From Pseudomonadales bacterium (GTDB lineage Bacteria; Pseudomonadota; Gammaproteobacteria; Pseudomonadales; Azotimanducaceae): a DNA stretch of 5,541 bases. Made by a program: the position numbers and the translations under genes. Each line of letters opens with the position of its first letter. Position 1 is the first letter of the stretch. The notes beneath the pieces are model-generated. The model was given only the letters and a program-made list of their open reading frames with translations. It was not told where the DNA came from and made no database searches. Where the stretch lies: assembly GCA_028822125.1 (NCBI GenBank), contig JAPKEK010000206.1, positions 1-5,541 of the forward strand, read 5' to 3'. Positions 1 to 5,541 of this stretch are shown here, one piece after another.

Positions 1-380
1 TGTAATTCCTTAATCTCAGCAGGCACGATCACACCACCGCCACCACCAACCACTTTGATATGACCAGCATTATTTTCTATGAGCATGTCAACGACGTACT
101 TGAAATATTCAACATGTCCACCCTGGTAGGAACTTATGGCAATCGCCTGTACATCCTCGTGTAATGCTGCCTGGACCACTTCAGATACTGCCCGGTTGTG
201 TGCAAGGTGTATGACCTCCACACCATGAGATTGCAGGATCCGGCGCATAATATTGATCGAGGCATCGTGGCCATCAAAAAGACTCGCCGCTGTCACAAAC
301 CGCAATGGCGGTTGTTCTTTTGCAGATTGTGTACTGCCGTCTACGGATCTGACCGTTGACTGTGACTTTGCTTCAGACAT
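1..380 (-). CDS. icmF: IcmF-type fused acyl-CoA mutase, N-terminal B12-binding part (partial, runs off left edge)
   Basis: My own translation from the ATG at 378-380 gives 126 codons, open to the left edge. After a polar tail of about 25 residues comes a cobalamin-binding Rossmann domain: LFDGHDASIN (residues 34-43, with His38 as the expected lower axial ligand to cobalt), AISSYQGGHVEYFKY (81-95) and a five-glycine run at 112-116. The B12 domain at the very N-terminus and the SYQGGHVEYFKY stretch fit IcmF, in which a B12 domain, a MeaI-like G-protein chaperone and the mutase barrel are fused (about 1,100 residues). IcmF interconverts isobutyryl-CoA and n-butyryl-CoA and, in some members, pivalyl-CoA and isovaleryl-CoA. 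The GTPase and substrate-specificity residues lie outside the window, so the substrate is inferred. A stand-alone small mutase subunit (IcmB type, about 135-140 residues) cannot be strictly excluded. It is the third gene of the operon, 4 bases after the TetR stop, with AGAGG 9 bases before its ATG. Confidence 0.85.
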   Translation of the reverse strand, partial: MSEAKSQSTVRSVDGSTQSAKEQPPLRFVTAASLFDGHDASINIMRRILQSHGVEVIHLAHNRAVSEVVQAALHEDVQAIAISSYQGGHVEYFKYVVDMLIENNAGHIKVVGGGGGVIVPAEIKEL

Positions 381-384
381 GAGA

Positions 385-1035
385 TTAAACCTCTGGCTTG
401 AATTGGGTGGGCGTTGCCATAGAAAGCAACAGGAACATCGTTTTCTTCAGGTTTTCATGTAACTCACATGTTTCTTCAAGATCGCCTGGATTGGCGAGCC
501 AGGCGTATACAATACCAATAACCGACGCACAAAACTGACCTGCAATGGCGTCGGCATTCTGTTTTGTCTGCTCAGAGATTCCCGAATCTGCGGTAATCCA
601 GTTCACTACATCCAGATGACGACGACTATGAATATTGCCAATAATTTCTGAGAGTTCAGAACCTGCATTGATGGACTCAAACAATAAAGTATAGAAAGCT
701 CGAACCTGATCAGGTGCTTCAAAGCAAAATTTGTAGTGCTCGTCTAAGGCATCAAGGATCGCACCCAGGCCCGTTTCCTTTTCCGTTGCTTTCTTTAACT
801 GGCCGAGCCAGGAATCGCCTATCTGCCGAAGCACGAAGGCAAACAGCTTGTCCTTGGAACCAAAGCGCTGACCCGCAAGACCCCGGCTGTAACCGGCCAG
901 CAAGCCGACCTCTTTAAGGCTGGTCACCGCAGGTCCTCTATCAACAATCAAGCGCACAGCCGCATTCAGCATCCGATTATCCGAAATCTCAGTTCTTTCA
1001 GCCTGGGTTAATCTGACATTAGTCTTAGCATTCAT
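385..1035 (-). CDS. TetR-family transcriptional regulator, probable repressor of the acyl-CoA operon
   Basis: This 216-residue protein has the usual TetR length. The N-terminal DNA-binding domain spans about residues 20-67: MLNAAVRLIVDRG (helix 1), then TSLKEVGLLAGYSRG (helix-turn-helix), then QRFGSKDKLFAFVL, the conserved F-x-S/G-K-x-x-L stretch closing the domain. Residues 70-216 are predicted all-helical and form the variable ligand-binding and dimerisation domain; its sequence does not name a ligand. The gene lies between an acyl-CoA dehydrogenase (2 bases upstream) and icmF (4 bases downstream), so it is co-transcribed with both. By analogy with other TetR regulators of acyl-CoA pathways, it probably binds the palindrome at 2850-2870 and is released by an acyl-CoA or related metabolite; that is inference. 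The ATG at 1035 is supported by GAGGAAAG upstream and by the short normal N-terminal arm. The family is certain, the target likely, the effector unknown. Confidence 0.93.
   Translation of the reverse strand: MNAKTNVRLTQAERTEISDNRMLNAAVRLIVDRGPAVTSLKEVGLLAGYSRGLAGQRFGSKDKLFAFVLRQIGDSWLGQLKKATEKETGLGAILDALDEHYKFCFEAPDQVRAFYTLLFESINAGSELSEIIGNIHSRRHLDVVNWITADSGISEQTKQNADAIAGQFCASVIGIVYAWLANPGDLEETCELHENLKKTMFLLLSMATPTQFKPEV
390..394 (-). promoter_or_regulatory. Ribosome binding site of icmF inside the tetR 3' end
   Basis: The minus strand reads AGAGG, ending 9 bases before the ATG at 380. It lies within the last sense codons of the TetR gene (Pro-Glu-Val). This supports the chosen icmF start and suggests translational coupling to the upstream gene. 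Confidence 0.6.
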
Positions 1036-1037
1036 GC

Positions 1038-2813
1038 TCAGAAACTTTCCTCATCAAGCGCAATGCCAATGTCAGCGCCGCCAACGACCGCATCGAGATA
1101 AGCCTTATGCCGGGGTAGCAGCTGGGCAAAGTAAAAATTAACCGATAACAGTTTTCGCCGATAAAAAGCCTGGTCCAACCCATCAAGTCCTGCTACTGCG
1201 TTCTCTGCTGACTTAGCCAGGTACCAGGCTCCAGCCACATAGCCCACCATCATCAGAAAATTATAGGCAACCGCACCCACAAATTTCTGATCGTTACCGG
1301 CATTCTCGAGGATGTATCGGCAAGCTGTCTGCAGATTAGCAACGGCAGCCTGCAGTTGCATGGCCAGGGGTTTTAAAGTGTCAGTGGACTTAATACGTTC
1401 TGCTGTATCCATGATCTCTTCAAGATAGGAGGCCAGCGCGGCGCCCTGATCTCGCAGCACCTTCCGGTCGACCAGGTCATTAGCCTGGATACCGTTGGTG
1501 CCTTCGTAGATAGCCGCTATCCGCGCATCTCTGTAATGCTGAGCAGCACCGCTTTCTTCAATATAACCGACGCCACCATGAACCTGAATTCCCAGAGAGG
1601 TGATCTCATTAACAATTTCGGTGCACCAGGCTTTCACCATGGGTGTTAGCAATGCGAACCGCTGCTTAAAATGGGTGCGTTCCGCAGGGTCTTTTCCATG
1701 GACTTCCAGATCATGTGAAAAAGCACCATCGTAGCAAAGACCGCGCATGGCATCGGTTAACGATTTCATGGTCATCAACATTCTCTGTACATCGGCATGC
1801 TCGATGATCGAGGCGGGCTGCCCCGTTTTTACATTTCGACCCTGAATCCGCTCCCTGGCGTAAGCGAGTGCATCCTGATAAGCCCTCTCTGACAGCGCCA
1901 GGCCCTGTAAGCCGACTTCGAGTCGGGCGTGATTCATCAAGGTAAACATGCAGGCAAGACCGTCACCGGTCTCGCCGATCAGATAGCCAATGGCGCCTTT
2001 GTTTTCTCCGAAACTCATAACGCAAGTTGGGCTGGCATGAATACCCAGCTTATCTTCGGTAGCAATGACCCTAAGATCATTGCGCTCAGCCAGAGCGCCA
2101 TCTTCATTAACCAGAAATTTAGGCACGAGAAACAATGACAGACCTCTATTGCCAGCAGGCGCGTCAACCAGGGGCGCCAGCACGAGATGCAATATGTTCT
2201 CTGCCATATCATGTTCACCCCAGGTAATGAATATCTTCTGCCCACGGATACGAAAATAATCACCCTCGGCCTCAGCTCGGGTTTTCAGGGTGGAAAGGTC
2301 AGAGCCAGCATGAGGTTCAGTAAGGTTCATGGTTGCTGTCCATTTGCCGGTTACCAACGAAGGCAGATACTTGTCTTTCAATTGGTCACTAGCATGGGCA
2401 GACAAAGCATCAATGCCACCCGCCGTCAGCAACGGGCAAATGGCAATTGCAGCGCAGGCACTGTTCCACATTTCCGATGCCGCCAGATGAATAAGGTAGG
2501 GTAACCCCTGGCCACCGTACTGAGGATCCTGGGCAAGGCTTAACCACTGGTTCTCAACAAACAACCGATAGGCAGCGGCAAAACCATCGGCTGTAATAAC
2601 CTGGTCACCCTGTTGCCTGACACCCTGCTGATCACCAACTTGATTAAGCGGCGCTAATACCTGACCGGCGAATTTTGCAGCTTCATCCAGAATCGCAGAT
2701 GTCAGTTCGCTGGACGTGTCCGAGAAGTCGGCAAGACCAGACAGCCGGGAATAATCCAATAATTCATTAATAACAAATCCGATCTCGCGAACGGGCGCCA
2801 CATATTCAGCCAT
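1038..2813 (-). CDS. Acyl-CoA dehydrogenase, long (about 590 aa) DmdC-like class
   Basis: This FAD flavoprotein should oxidise an acyl-CoA to its trans-2-enoyl-CoA and pass electrons to ETF. From the start I prefer (ATG 2811-2813) it is 591 residues, matching the class that carries both an N-terminal AcylCoA_DH_N segment (about 2-34, AEYVAPVREIGFVINEL) and an extra C-terminal helical domain (about 460-590). Visible motifs are the acyl-CoA dehydrogenase signature NLTEPHAGSDL (163-173), FITWGEHDMAEN (195-206), VHGGVGYIEESG (about 411-422) and AAIYEGTNGIQAND, whose Glu437 aligns with the catalytic base. The class includes 3-methylmercaptopropionyl-CoA dehydrogenase (DmdC), but most members are uncharacterised. 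Next to an IcmF-type mutase, a short or branched acyl-CoA is a likelier substrate (inference). An upstream in-frame ATG at 2877-2879 would add 22 residues, but it lies upstream of the promoter's -35 box, and the added residues do not look like family sequence. No strong Shine-Dalgarno precedes 2813. First gene of the operon. Confidence 0.93.
   Translation of the reverse strand: MAEYVAPVREIGFVINELLDYSRLSGLADFSDTSSELTSAILDEAAKFAGQVLAPLNQVGDQQGVRQQGDQVITADGFAAAYRLFVENQWLSLAQDPQYGGQGLPYLIHLAASEMWNSACAAIAICPLLTAGGIDALSAHASDQLKDKYLPSLVTGKWTATMNLTEPHAGSDLSTLKTRAEAEGDYFRIRGQKIFITWGEHDMAENILHLVLAPLVDAPAGNRGLSLFLVPKFLVNEDGALAERNDLRVIATEDKLGIHASPTCVMSFGENKGAIGYLIGETGDGLACMFTLMNHARLEVGLQGLALSERAYQDALAYARERIQGRNVKTGQPASIIEHADVQRMLMTMKSLTDAMRGLCYDGAFSHDLEVHGKDPAERTHFKQRFALLTPMVKAWCTEIVNEITSLGIQVHGGVGYIEESGAAQHYRDARIAAIYEGTNGIQANDLVDRKVLRDQGAALASYLEEIMDTAERIKSTDTLKPLAMQLQAAVANLQTACRYILENAGNDQKFVGAVAYNFLMMVGYVAGAWYLAKSAENAVAGLDGLDQAFYRRKLLSVNFYFAQLLPRHKAYLDAVVGGADIGIALDEESF
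1045..1052 (-). promoter_or_regulatory. Ribosome binding site of the TetR gene inside the dehydrogenase 3' end
   Basis: The minus strand reads GAGGAAAG, ending 9 bases before the TetR ATG. These bases are also the final Glu-Glu-Ser codons of the dehydrogenase. With only 2 bases between stop and start, translational coupling is likely. Confidence 0.6.
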
Positions 2814-2844
2814 GGTTTGATCTATACACGTAAATAGAACGTTT

Positions 2845-2873
2845 AAGATACTTGCTTGGGACAAGCAAGTCAA
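2845..2873 (-). promoter_or_regulatory. Sigma-70-type promoter of the acyl-CoA dehydrogenase-tetR-icmF operon
   Basis: On the minus strand TTGACT (2873-2868, 5 of 6 to consensus) is followed after exactly 17 bases by TATCTT (2850-2845, 4 of 6). Transcription would begin near 2838, giving a leader of about 25 bases before the ATG at 2813. Both boxes abut or overlap the palindrome at 2850-2870, so binding there should block RNA polymerase. Predicted from sequence only. Confidence 0.65.
2850..2870. promoter_or_regulatory. Perfect palindromic operator candidate, likely TetR-family binding site
   Basis: Two perfect 9-base half-sites, ACTTGCTTG and CAAGCAAGT, flank a 3-base centre, giving 21 bases of dyad symmetry. 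The palindrome spans the whole spacer of the minus-strand promoter, taking in the last three bases of the -35 box and the first base of the -10 box. Its length and position suit a TetR-family dimer, and the only regulator gene in the window is the second gene of the operon it controls. It is not followed by a T tract, so it does not read as a terminator. I found no second copy in the window. That this TetR binds it is inference. Confidence 0.7.
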
Positions 2874-2879
2874 TATCAT
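2852..2879 (+). promoter_or_regulatory. Weak candidate plus-strand promoter overlapping the operator
   Basis: On the plus strand TTGCTT (2852-2857, 3 of 6) is followed after 16 bases by TATCAT (2874-2879, 5 of 6). It would start transcription near 2886 toward the MATE gene, leaving a leader of 140-170 bases. The -35 is poor and the leader long, so this is tentative; if real, the palindrome would control both directions. Confidence 0.25.
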
Positions 2880-2966
2880 TTACTACCCATAAACATGAAA
2901 GATGGGAAGGTTGAGAAAAAGCGTCAAAGAAACTCAAACTGGGGCAATACCCGAAACAATCAACTG

Positions 2967-2983
2967 CAGCATTACTCATGCTG
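2967..2983. repeat. Short inverted repeat in the presumed MATE leader
   Basis: CAGCAT and ATGCTG form a perfect 6-base inverted repeat around the 5-base loop TACTC. Two copies of the self-complementary CTGCAG lie at 2964-2969 and 2988-2993 and could pair with each other as an alternative, mutually exclusive stem. There is no following T tract, so it is not an intrinsic terminator. It could be an operator half-pair or leader hairpin of the MATE gene, or chance. Confidence 0.3.
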
Positions 2984-3025
2984 GATTCTGCAGCGAAGTA
3001 GCATTACGCCATCATTTGTGCCTAA

Positions 3026-4435
3026 ATGCGGTTTCTTCTGCTAACGTACTTTTTTGTGAATCAAACGGTCAGCAACGACGAATCAACTCTTCCGAACGCC
3101 AGTGCTGGCAATTTTACTGAAGGTGCCGTTCATTCCCATCTCATAAAATTAACCGGTTACATGGTGCTCGGTTTTATCTCTATCATGACTGCAAGCCTGA
3201 TGGAAACGATCTATATCGGTCGAGTCGGTACCGATGAACTTGCCGCCATCAGCTTCACTTTTCCACTGGTGATGATAATGCAAGCCGTCTCCATGGGGCT
3301 CAGTGTCGGTGCGTCTTCGGTAGTTGCAAGGATTATGGGAGTCGGTGACACAGCCAAGGCTAAGCTGCTCAACACCCATTGTATTGTTCTTGTGCTGAGC
3401 CTGACGGCCGTTCTTGGGTTGCTGGTCTATTTCAACCTTGAGCGTTTTTTCACCCTGCTCGGTGCTGAAAATGAGATTCTCAACCTTACTCTGGACTACA
3501 TGCAGATCTGGTTACTGGGCATGCCCTTCTTTACCATTACGCTGGTTGGCATGACTTTAATGCGAGCCATGGGTGATGCAGTCACTCCGGGTTATCTGAT
3601 GACCATCGGCTCCAGTCTTCATATCGTCATAGCGCCTTTTTTAATCTTCGGTCTCCTGGGATTACCCGCATTGGGCCTGAAGGGTGCTGCAGTGAGTTTT
3701 GTCATGGCCAGGACGGTAAGTTTCCTATCCTACGGTTACGTCATGGTTATCAGAGACAAATTACTGACATTTGAGATGAAAGGATTTTTCTCCTCCTGCC
3801 GGGACATCTCCCATGTTGGCCTGCCGGCGGTAGCCAGTAATCTCATCGCACCTGTGTCGATGAGTGTTATCACACGATTGCTTGCCGGGCACGGCGCCGT
3901 GGTGGTGGCAGGCTTTGGCGTTGCTTCTCGGATCGAGTCCATGATTCAAATGATCATCTTTGCCCTATCCATGAGCCTGGCACCCTTTGTCGGTCAGAAC
4001 TGGGGGGCGGGCTACTTCCAGCGGGTACAACTGGCGCTTCGACTGGCTAACTGGTTTGCGCTGAGCTGGGGCTTATTTGCCTATATTGTGCTGTTTGTGA
4101 CGGCCGAATTCCTGGTTACGCTGATCAACGATGATCCTGGCGTGATTCAGTCAGCGGTATATTATCTTCTAATTGTTCCGCTGGGAATGGGCTTTATGGG
4201 TGTGATGGCCAATGCAAACTCCAGCTTCAATGCCCTGGGTAAACCCCTGCCGCCCCTGCTGATTTCCACTCTGCAGATGATTATTGTCTATATACCACTG
4301 GCCATGCTTGGCGATTACCTATGGGGTTATGTTGGGATTTTTATTGCCGGCGCCGCTACAGTCTCAGTACTGGGTACGGTCAGTTGGATCTGGATCAATC
4401 GAGAAGTGGGCCGGAAAGCCCCGCCGGATGAATAG
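3026..4435 (+). CDS. MATE-family efflux transporter (Na+ or H+ coupled multidrug antiporter)
   Basis: At 469 residues this inner-membrane protein has the usual MATE length and about 12 hydrophobic segments in two homologous halves, split by the polar loop near 243-262 (RDKLLTFEMKGFFSSCRD). Family hallmarks are GRVGTDELAAISFTFP (65-80) after helix 1, TLMRAMGDAVTPGY (177-190) in the first half, and FVGQNWGAGYFQRV (321-334) and NSSFNALGKPLPP (398-410) in the second. MATE proteins export cationic drugs, dyes or metabolites in exchange for Na+ or H+; the substrate cannot be read here. Helix 1 carries METIYIG, with Glu60 where many relatives have Asp. The start is uncertain: the ATG at 3026 directly follows an in-frame TAA (3023-3025), so nothing further upstream is possible; it has no Shine-Dalgarno and begins with the hydrophobic MRFLLLTYFF. 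A GTG at 3056 (459 residues, polar N-terminus) is at least as plausible. It diverges from the dehydrogenase operon and converges on the reductase gene. Confidence 0.92.
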   Translation: MRFLLLTYFFVNQTVSNDESTLPNASAGNFTEGAVHSHLIKLTGYMVLGFISIMTASLMETIYIGRVGTDELAAISFTFPLVMIMQAVSMGLSVGASSVVARIMGVGDTAKAKLLNTHCIVLVLSLTAVLGLLVYFNLERFFTLLGAENEILNLTLDYMQIWLLGMPFFTITLVGMTLMRAMGDAVTPGYLMTIGSSLHIVIAPFLIFGLLGLPALGLKGAAVSFVMARTVSFLSYGYVMVIRDKLLTFEMKGFFSSCRDISHVGLPAVASNLIAPVSMSVITRLLAGHGAVVVAGFGVASRIESMIQMIIFALSMSLAPFVGQNWGAGYFQRVQLALRLANWFALSWGLFAYIVLFVTAEFLVTLINDDPGVIQSAVYYLLIVPLGMGFMGVMANANSSFNALGKPLPPLLISTLQMIIVYIPLAMLGDYLWGYVGIFIAGAATVSVLGTVSWIWINREVGRKAPPDE

Positions 4436-4516
4436 ACCCGACCTGAATCACGAGCCATCTTATATTCTGAGCCCTGCAAACCCGACCGATTCTACTTTGC
4501 GGTGAAAGCTGGAAGA
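4436..4516. other. Convergent intergenic gap, no clear terminator
   Basis: This 81-base gap separates the MATE stop from the reductase stop. I looked for a GC-rich hairpin followed by T residues on either strand and found none. The best pairing is a 5-base stem, TGCGG at 4498-4502 with CCGCA at 4529-4533, with a 26-base loop; that is too weak. Termination of both genes may be Rho-dependent or lie inside the opposing gene. Confidence 0.5.
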
Positions 4517-5509
4517 TCAGGAATTGACCCGCAAACTTGCCACAGTCTGCCTGAGAATAGTGGGTATACTGCTAAGGGAGACCCCTAAACTGTCTCGACG
4601 GGTGAAGTCAAAACCTGTCGCCGGTAACGCCGTTTCCATCAACGGTTCAGGCATTTCAGCTTCAGGAATAAGCTTTTCAAGCTCTGCATAAATGTCCTGA
4701 TAATGCCAGCTTTCAAACATTGCGAAATAACGGCCGTGAGCGTCTTCGTTTTCATAAGCCGCGAAGAATAATGAGGCAAGATCCTGGACATCAATCATGG
4801 ATGTTGAATCATTTGGAATCTGCTGATGGCGGGGGCCACCGCCTTCAATCATTTTTTTCAACATCCCCTGAAAACCCTGTCTGGCATGGTCTGGCAGGAT
4901 AGCCGGACCCAACATCAGGGTCGGCAAAAAGATCGACAGGCGAACCTTGTACTGCTCAGCAAACTTGATAGCAGCGCGCTCCATCACGGTCTTGGCGGCA
5001 GAGGTATACTTTTTCTGGGCGTACTGGTGAGCCTGATCTGACCAATGATCGATTTCGTTCTTTTTTGCAACCGGCTGCTTCGGGTTAGTGCTACTGGTGC
5101 TGCTGCAAATTAACGCGTTTTTAATGCCCCGGGCGCTTGCCGATTTCAAAATATTCAAACAACCGTCCACGGTCAGCATGACTATTTCCTTATGACCCTG
5201 CTCATCATCCATGTGCCGTGCTGGTTTACCTTTTAGACCAACGTAAGTTGGAATGAGACAGGCGATGAACACCGCGTCGGCGCCAGTGAGGGCTTCATCG
5301 AAAGCACCCGGATTGCACATATCGGCACTGAAAAGCTGAAGCCTTTCAGCGGCTCCAGGCAGTGCAAACAAATGCTGGGTTTTGTCAGTATCGCTACTAT
5401 CCCGCAATGTGCCGTTAACTCGATAGCCTCGCTCGAGTGCTGTTCTGGTCAAATTGGCGCCAACCAGACCACTTGTTCCAGCGATACAGATTGTCTGTTT
5501 CAAGGTCAT
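4517..5509 (-). CDS. NAD(P)-dependent extended SDR, dihydroflavonol-4-reductase-like
   Basis: This 330-residue protein has the length and fold signature of extended short-chain dehydrogenases/reductases. The dinucleotide motif GTSGLVG (11-17, GxxGxxG) follows the first strand. Strand 2 ends in GTLRD (33-37), where Arg36 favours NADP(H). ADMCNPGAFDEALTGADAVF (62-81) is the usual acidic-loop region. CSSTSS (135-140) supplies the active-site Ser/Thr, and LPTLMLGP (195-202) is typical of the dihydroflavonol/cinnamoyl-CoA reductase branch. In that branch the catalytic pair is Tyr-x3-Lys, followed by T-x-x-E; here Lys173 heads KTVMERAA as expected, but the nearest Tyr is 168, giving Tyr-x4-Lys. It should reduce a carbonyl or oxidise an alcohol on an unknown substrate, in the cytoplasm. 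The ATG at 5509 is supported by the short lead to the nucleotide-binding strand and by AGGGA upstream. It converges on the MATE gene; its upstream partner, if any, is outside the window. Confidence 0.88.
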   Translation of the reverse strand: MTLKQTICIAGTSGLVGANLTRTALERGYRVNGTLRDSSDTDKTQHLFALPGAAERLQLFSADMCNPGAFDEALTGADAVFIACLIPTYVGLKGKPARHMDDEQGHKEIVMLTVDGCLNILKSASARGIKNALICSSTSSTNPKQPVAKKNEIDHWSDQAHQYAQKKYTSAAKTVMERAAIKFAEQYKVRLSIFLPTLMLGPAILPDHARQGFQGMLKKMIEGGGPRHQQIPNDSTSMIDVQDLASLFFAAYENEDAHGRYFAMFESWHYQDIYAELEKLIPEAEMPEPLMETALPATGFDFTRRDSLGVSLSSIPTILRQTVASLRVNS

Positions 5510-5518
5510 AAGCTAAGG

Positions 5519-5523
5519 TCCCT
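5519..5523 (-). promoter_or_regulatory. Ribosome binding site of the SDR gene
   Basis: The minus strand reads AGGGA, ending 9 bases before the ATG at 5509, a moderate Shine-Dalgarno at normal spacing. The remaining bases to the window edge are too few to judge a promoter. Confidence 0.45.
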
Positions 5524-5541
5524 AATCTTGGGGGTACTGTT

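Noticed and set aside
31..55. CCACCGCCACCACCAACCAC-like low-complexity repeat
   Set aside because: It encodes the five-glycine run of the B12-binding domain on the minus strand, a normal family feature and not a tandem repeat element.
253..462. Plus-strand open frame of 69 codons
   Set aside because: It is antisense to the icmF start and the tetR 3' end, has no recognisable domain or ribosome binding site, and both overlapping minus-strand genes are clear family members.
2187..2504. Plus-strand open frame of 105 codons
   Set aside because: It lies wholly antisense within the acyl-CoA dehydrogenase gene, whose conserved motifs span this stretch; the translation has no family features.
2850..2870. 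Palindrome as a rho-independent terminator
   Set aside because: No T tract follows on either strand and it sits precisely between -35 and -10 boxes, which fits an operator far better.
2856..3044. Small plus-strand frames (62 and 72 codons, at 2856-3044 and 2902-3120) in the divergent region
   Set aside because: They have no convincing ribosome binding site, a composition without recognisable domains, and they run over the operator or into the MATE gene in another frame. A short leader peptide cannot be fully excluded, but nothing supports one.
5502..5520. Direct repeat AAGGTC (5502-5507 and 5515-5520) around the reductase start
   Set aside because: It is only 6 bases long, one copy is coding, and without upstream sequence it cannot be told from chance.

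Overview
The window reads as a stretch of bacterial chromosome. A marine or aquatic gammaproteobacterium is my best guess, from moderate G+C, codon use and the flavour of the proteins; no rRNA or marker gene is present to confirm it. Four complete genes and one truncated gene fill nearly all of it. I see no mobile element, CRISPR array, tRNA or rRNA.

Left half (1-2873, minus strand): a tight three-gene operon read right to left. It starts from a recognisable promoter (2845-2873). The genes are an acyl-CoA dehydrogenase of the long DmdC-like class (1038-2813), a TetR-family repressor (385-1035) and the N-terminus of a coenzyme-B12 acyl-CoA mutase of the IcmF type (1-380, running off the left edge). 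The gaps are 2 and 4 bases, and the ribosome binding sites of genes 2 and 3 lie inside the preceding genes. A perfect 9+3+9 palindrome fills the whole spacer between the -35 and -10 boxes, so the simplest model is that the TetR protein represses its own operon and is released by an acyl-CoA or related ligand. Together the genes point to carbon-skeleton rearrangement and dehydrogenation of short or branched acyl-CoAs (isobutyryl/butyryl type), probably from branched amino-acid or fatty-acid breakdown.

Centre (2814-3025): a divergent control region of about 210 bases. It holds the operon promoter and operator, a weak possible plus-strand promoter over the same palindrome, and a second small inverted repeat (2967-2983) in the presumed leader of the next gene.

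Right half: a plus-strand MATE-family multidrug/cation antiporter (3026-4435, start uncertain) converges on a minus-strand extended short-chain dehydrogenase/reductase of the dihydroflavonol-reductase-like group (4517-5509). No convincing terminator is visible in the 81 bases between them. The reductase is odd in that its catalytic Tyr and Lys appear to be spaced one residue too far apart.

I do not see a radically new system. The points most worth a second look are the operator-in-promoter arrangement of the IcmF operon and the displaced Tyr of the reductase.
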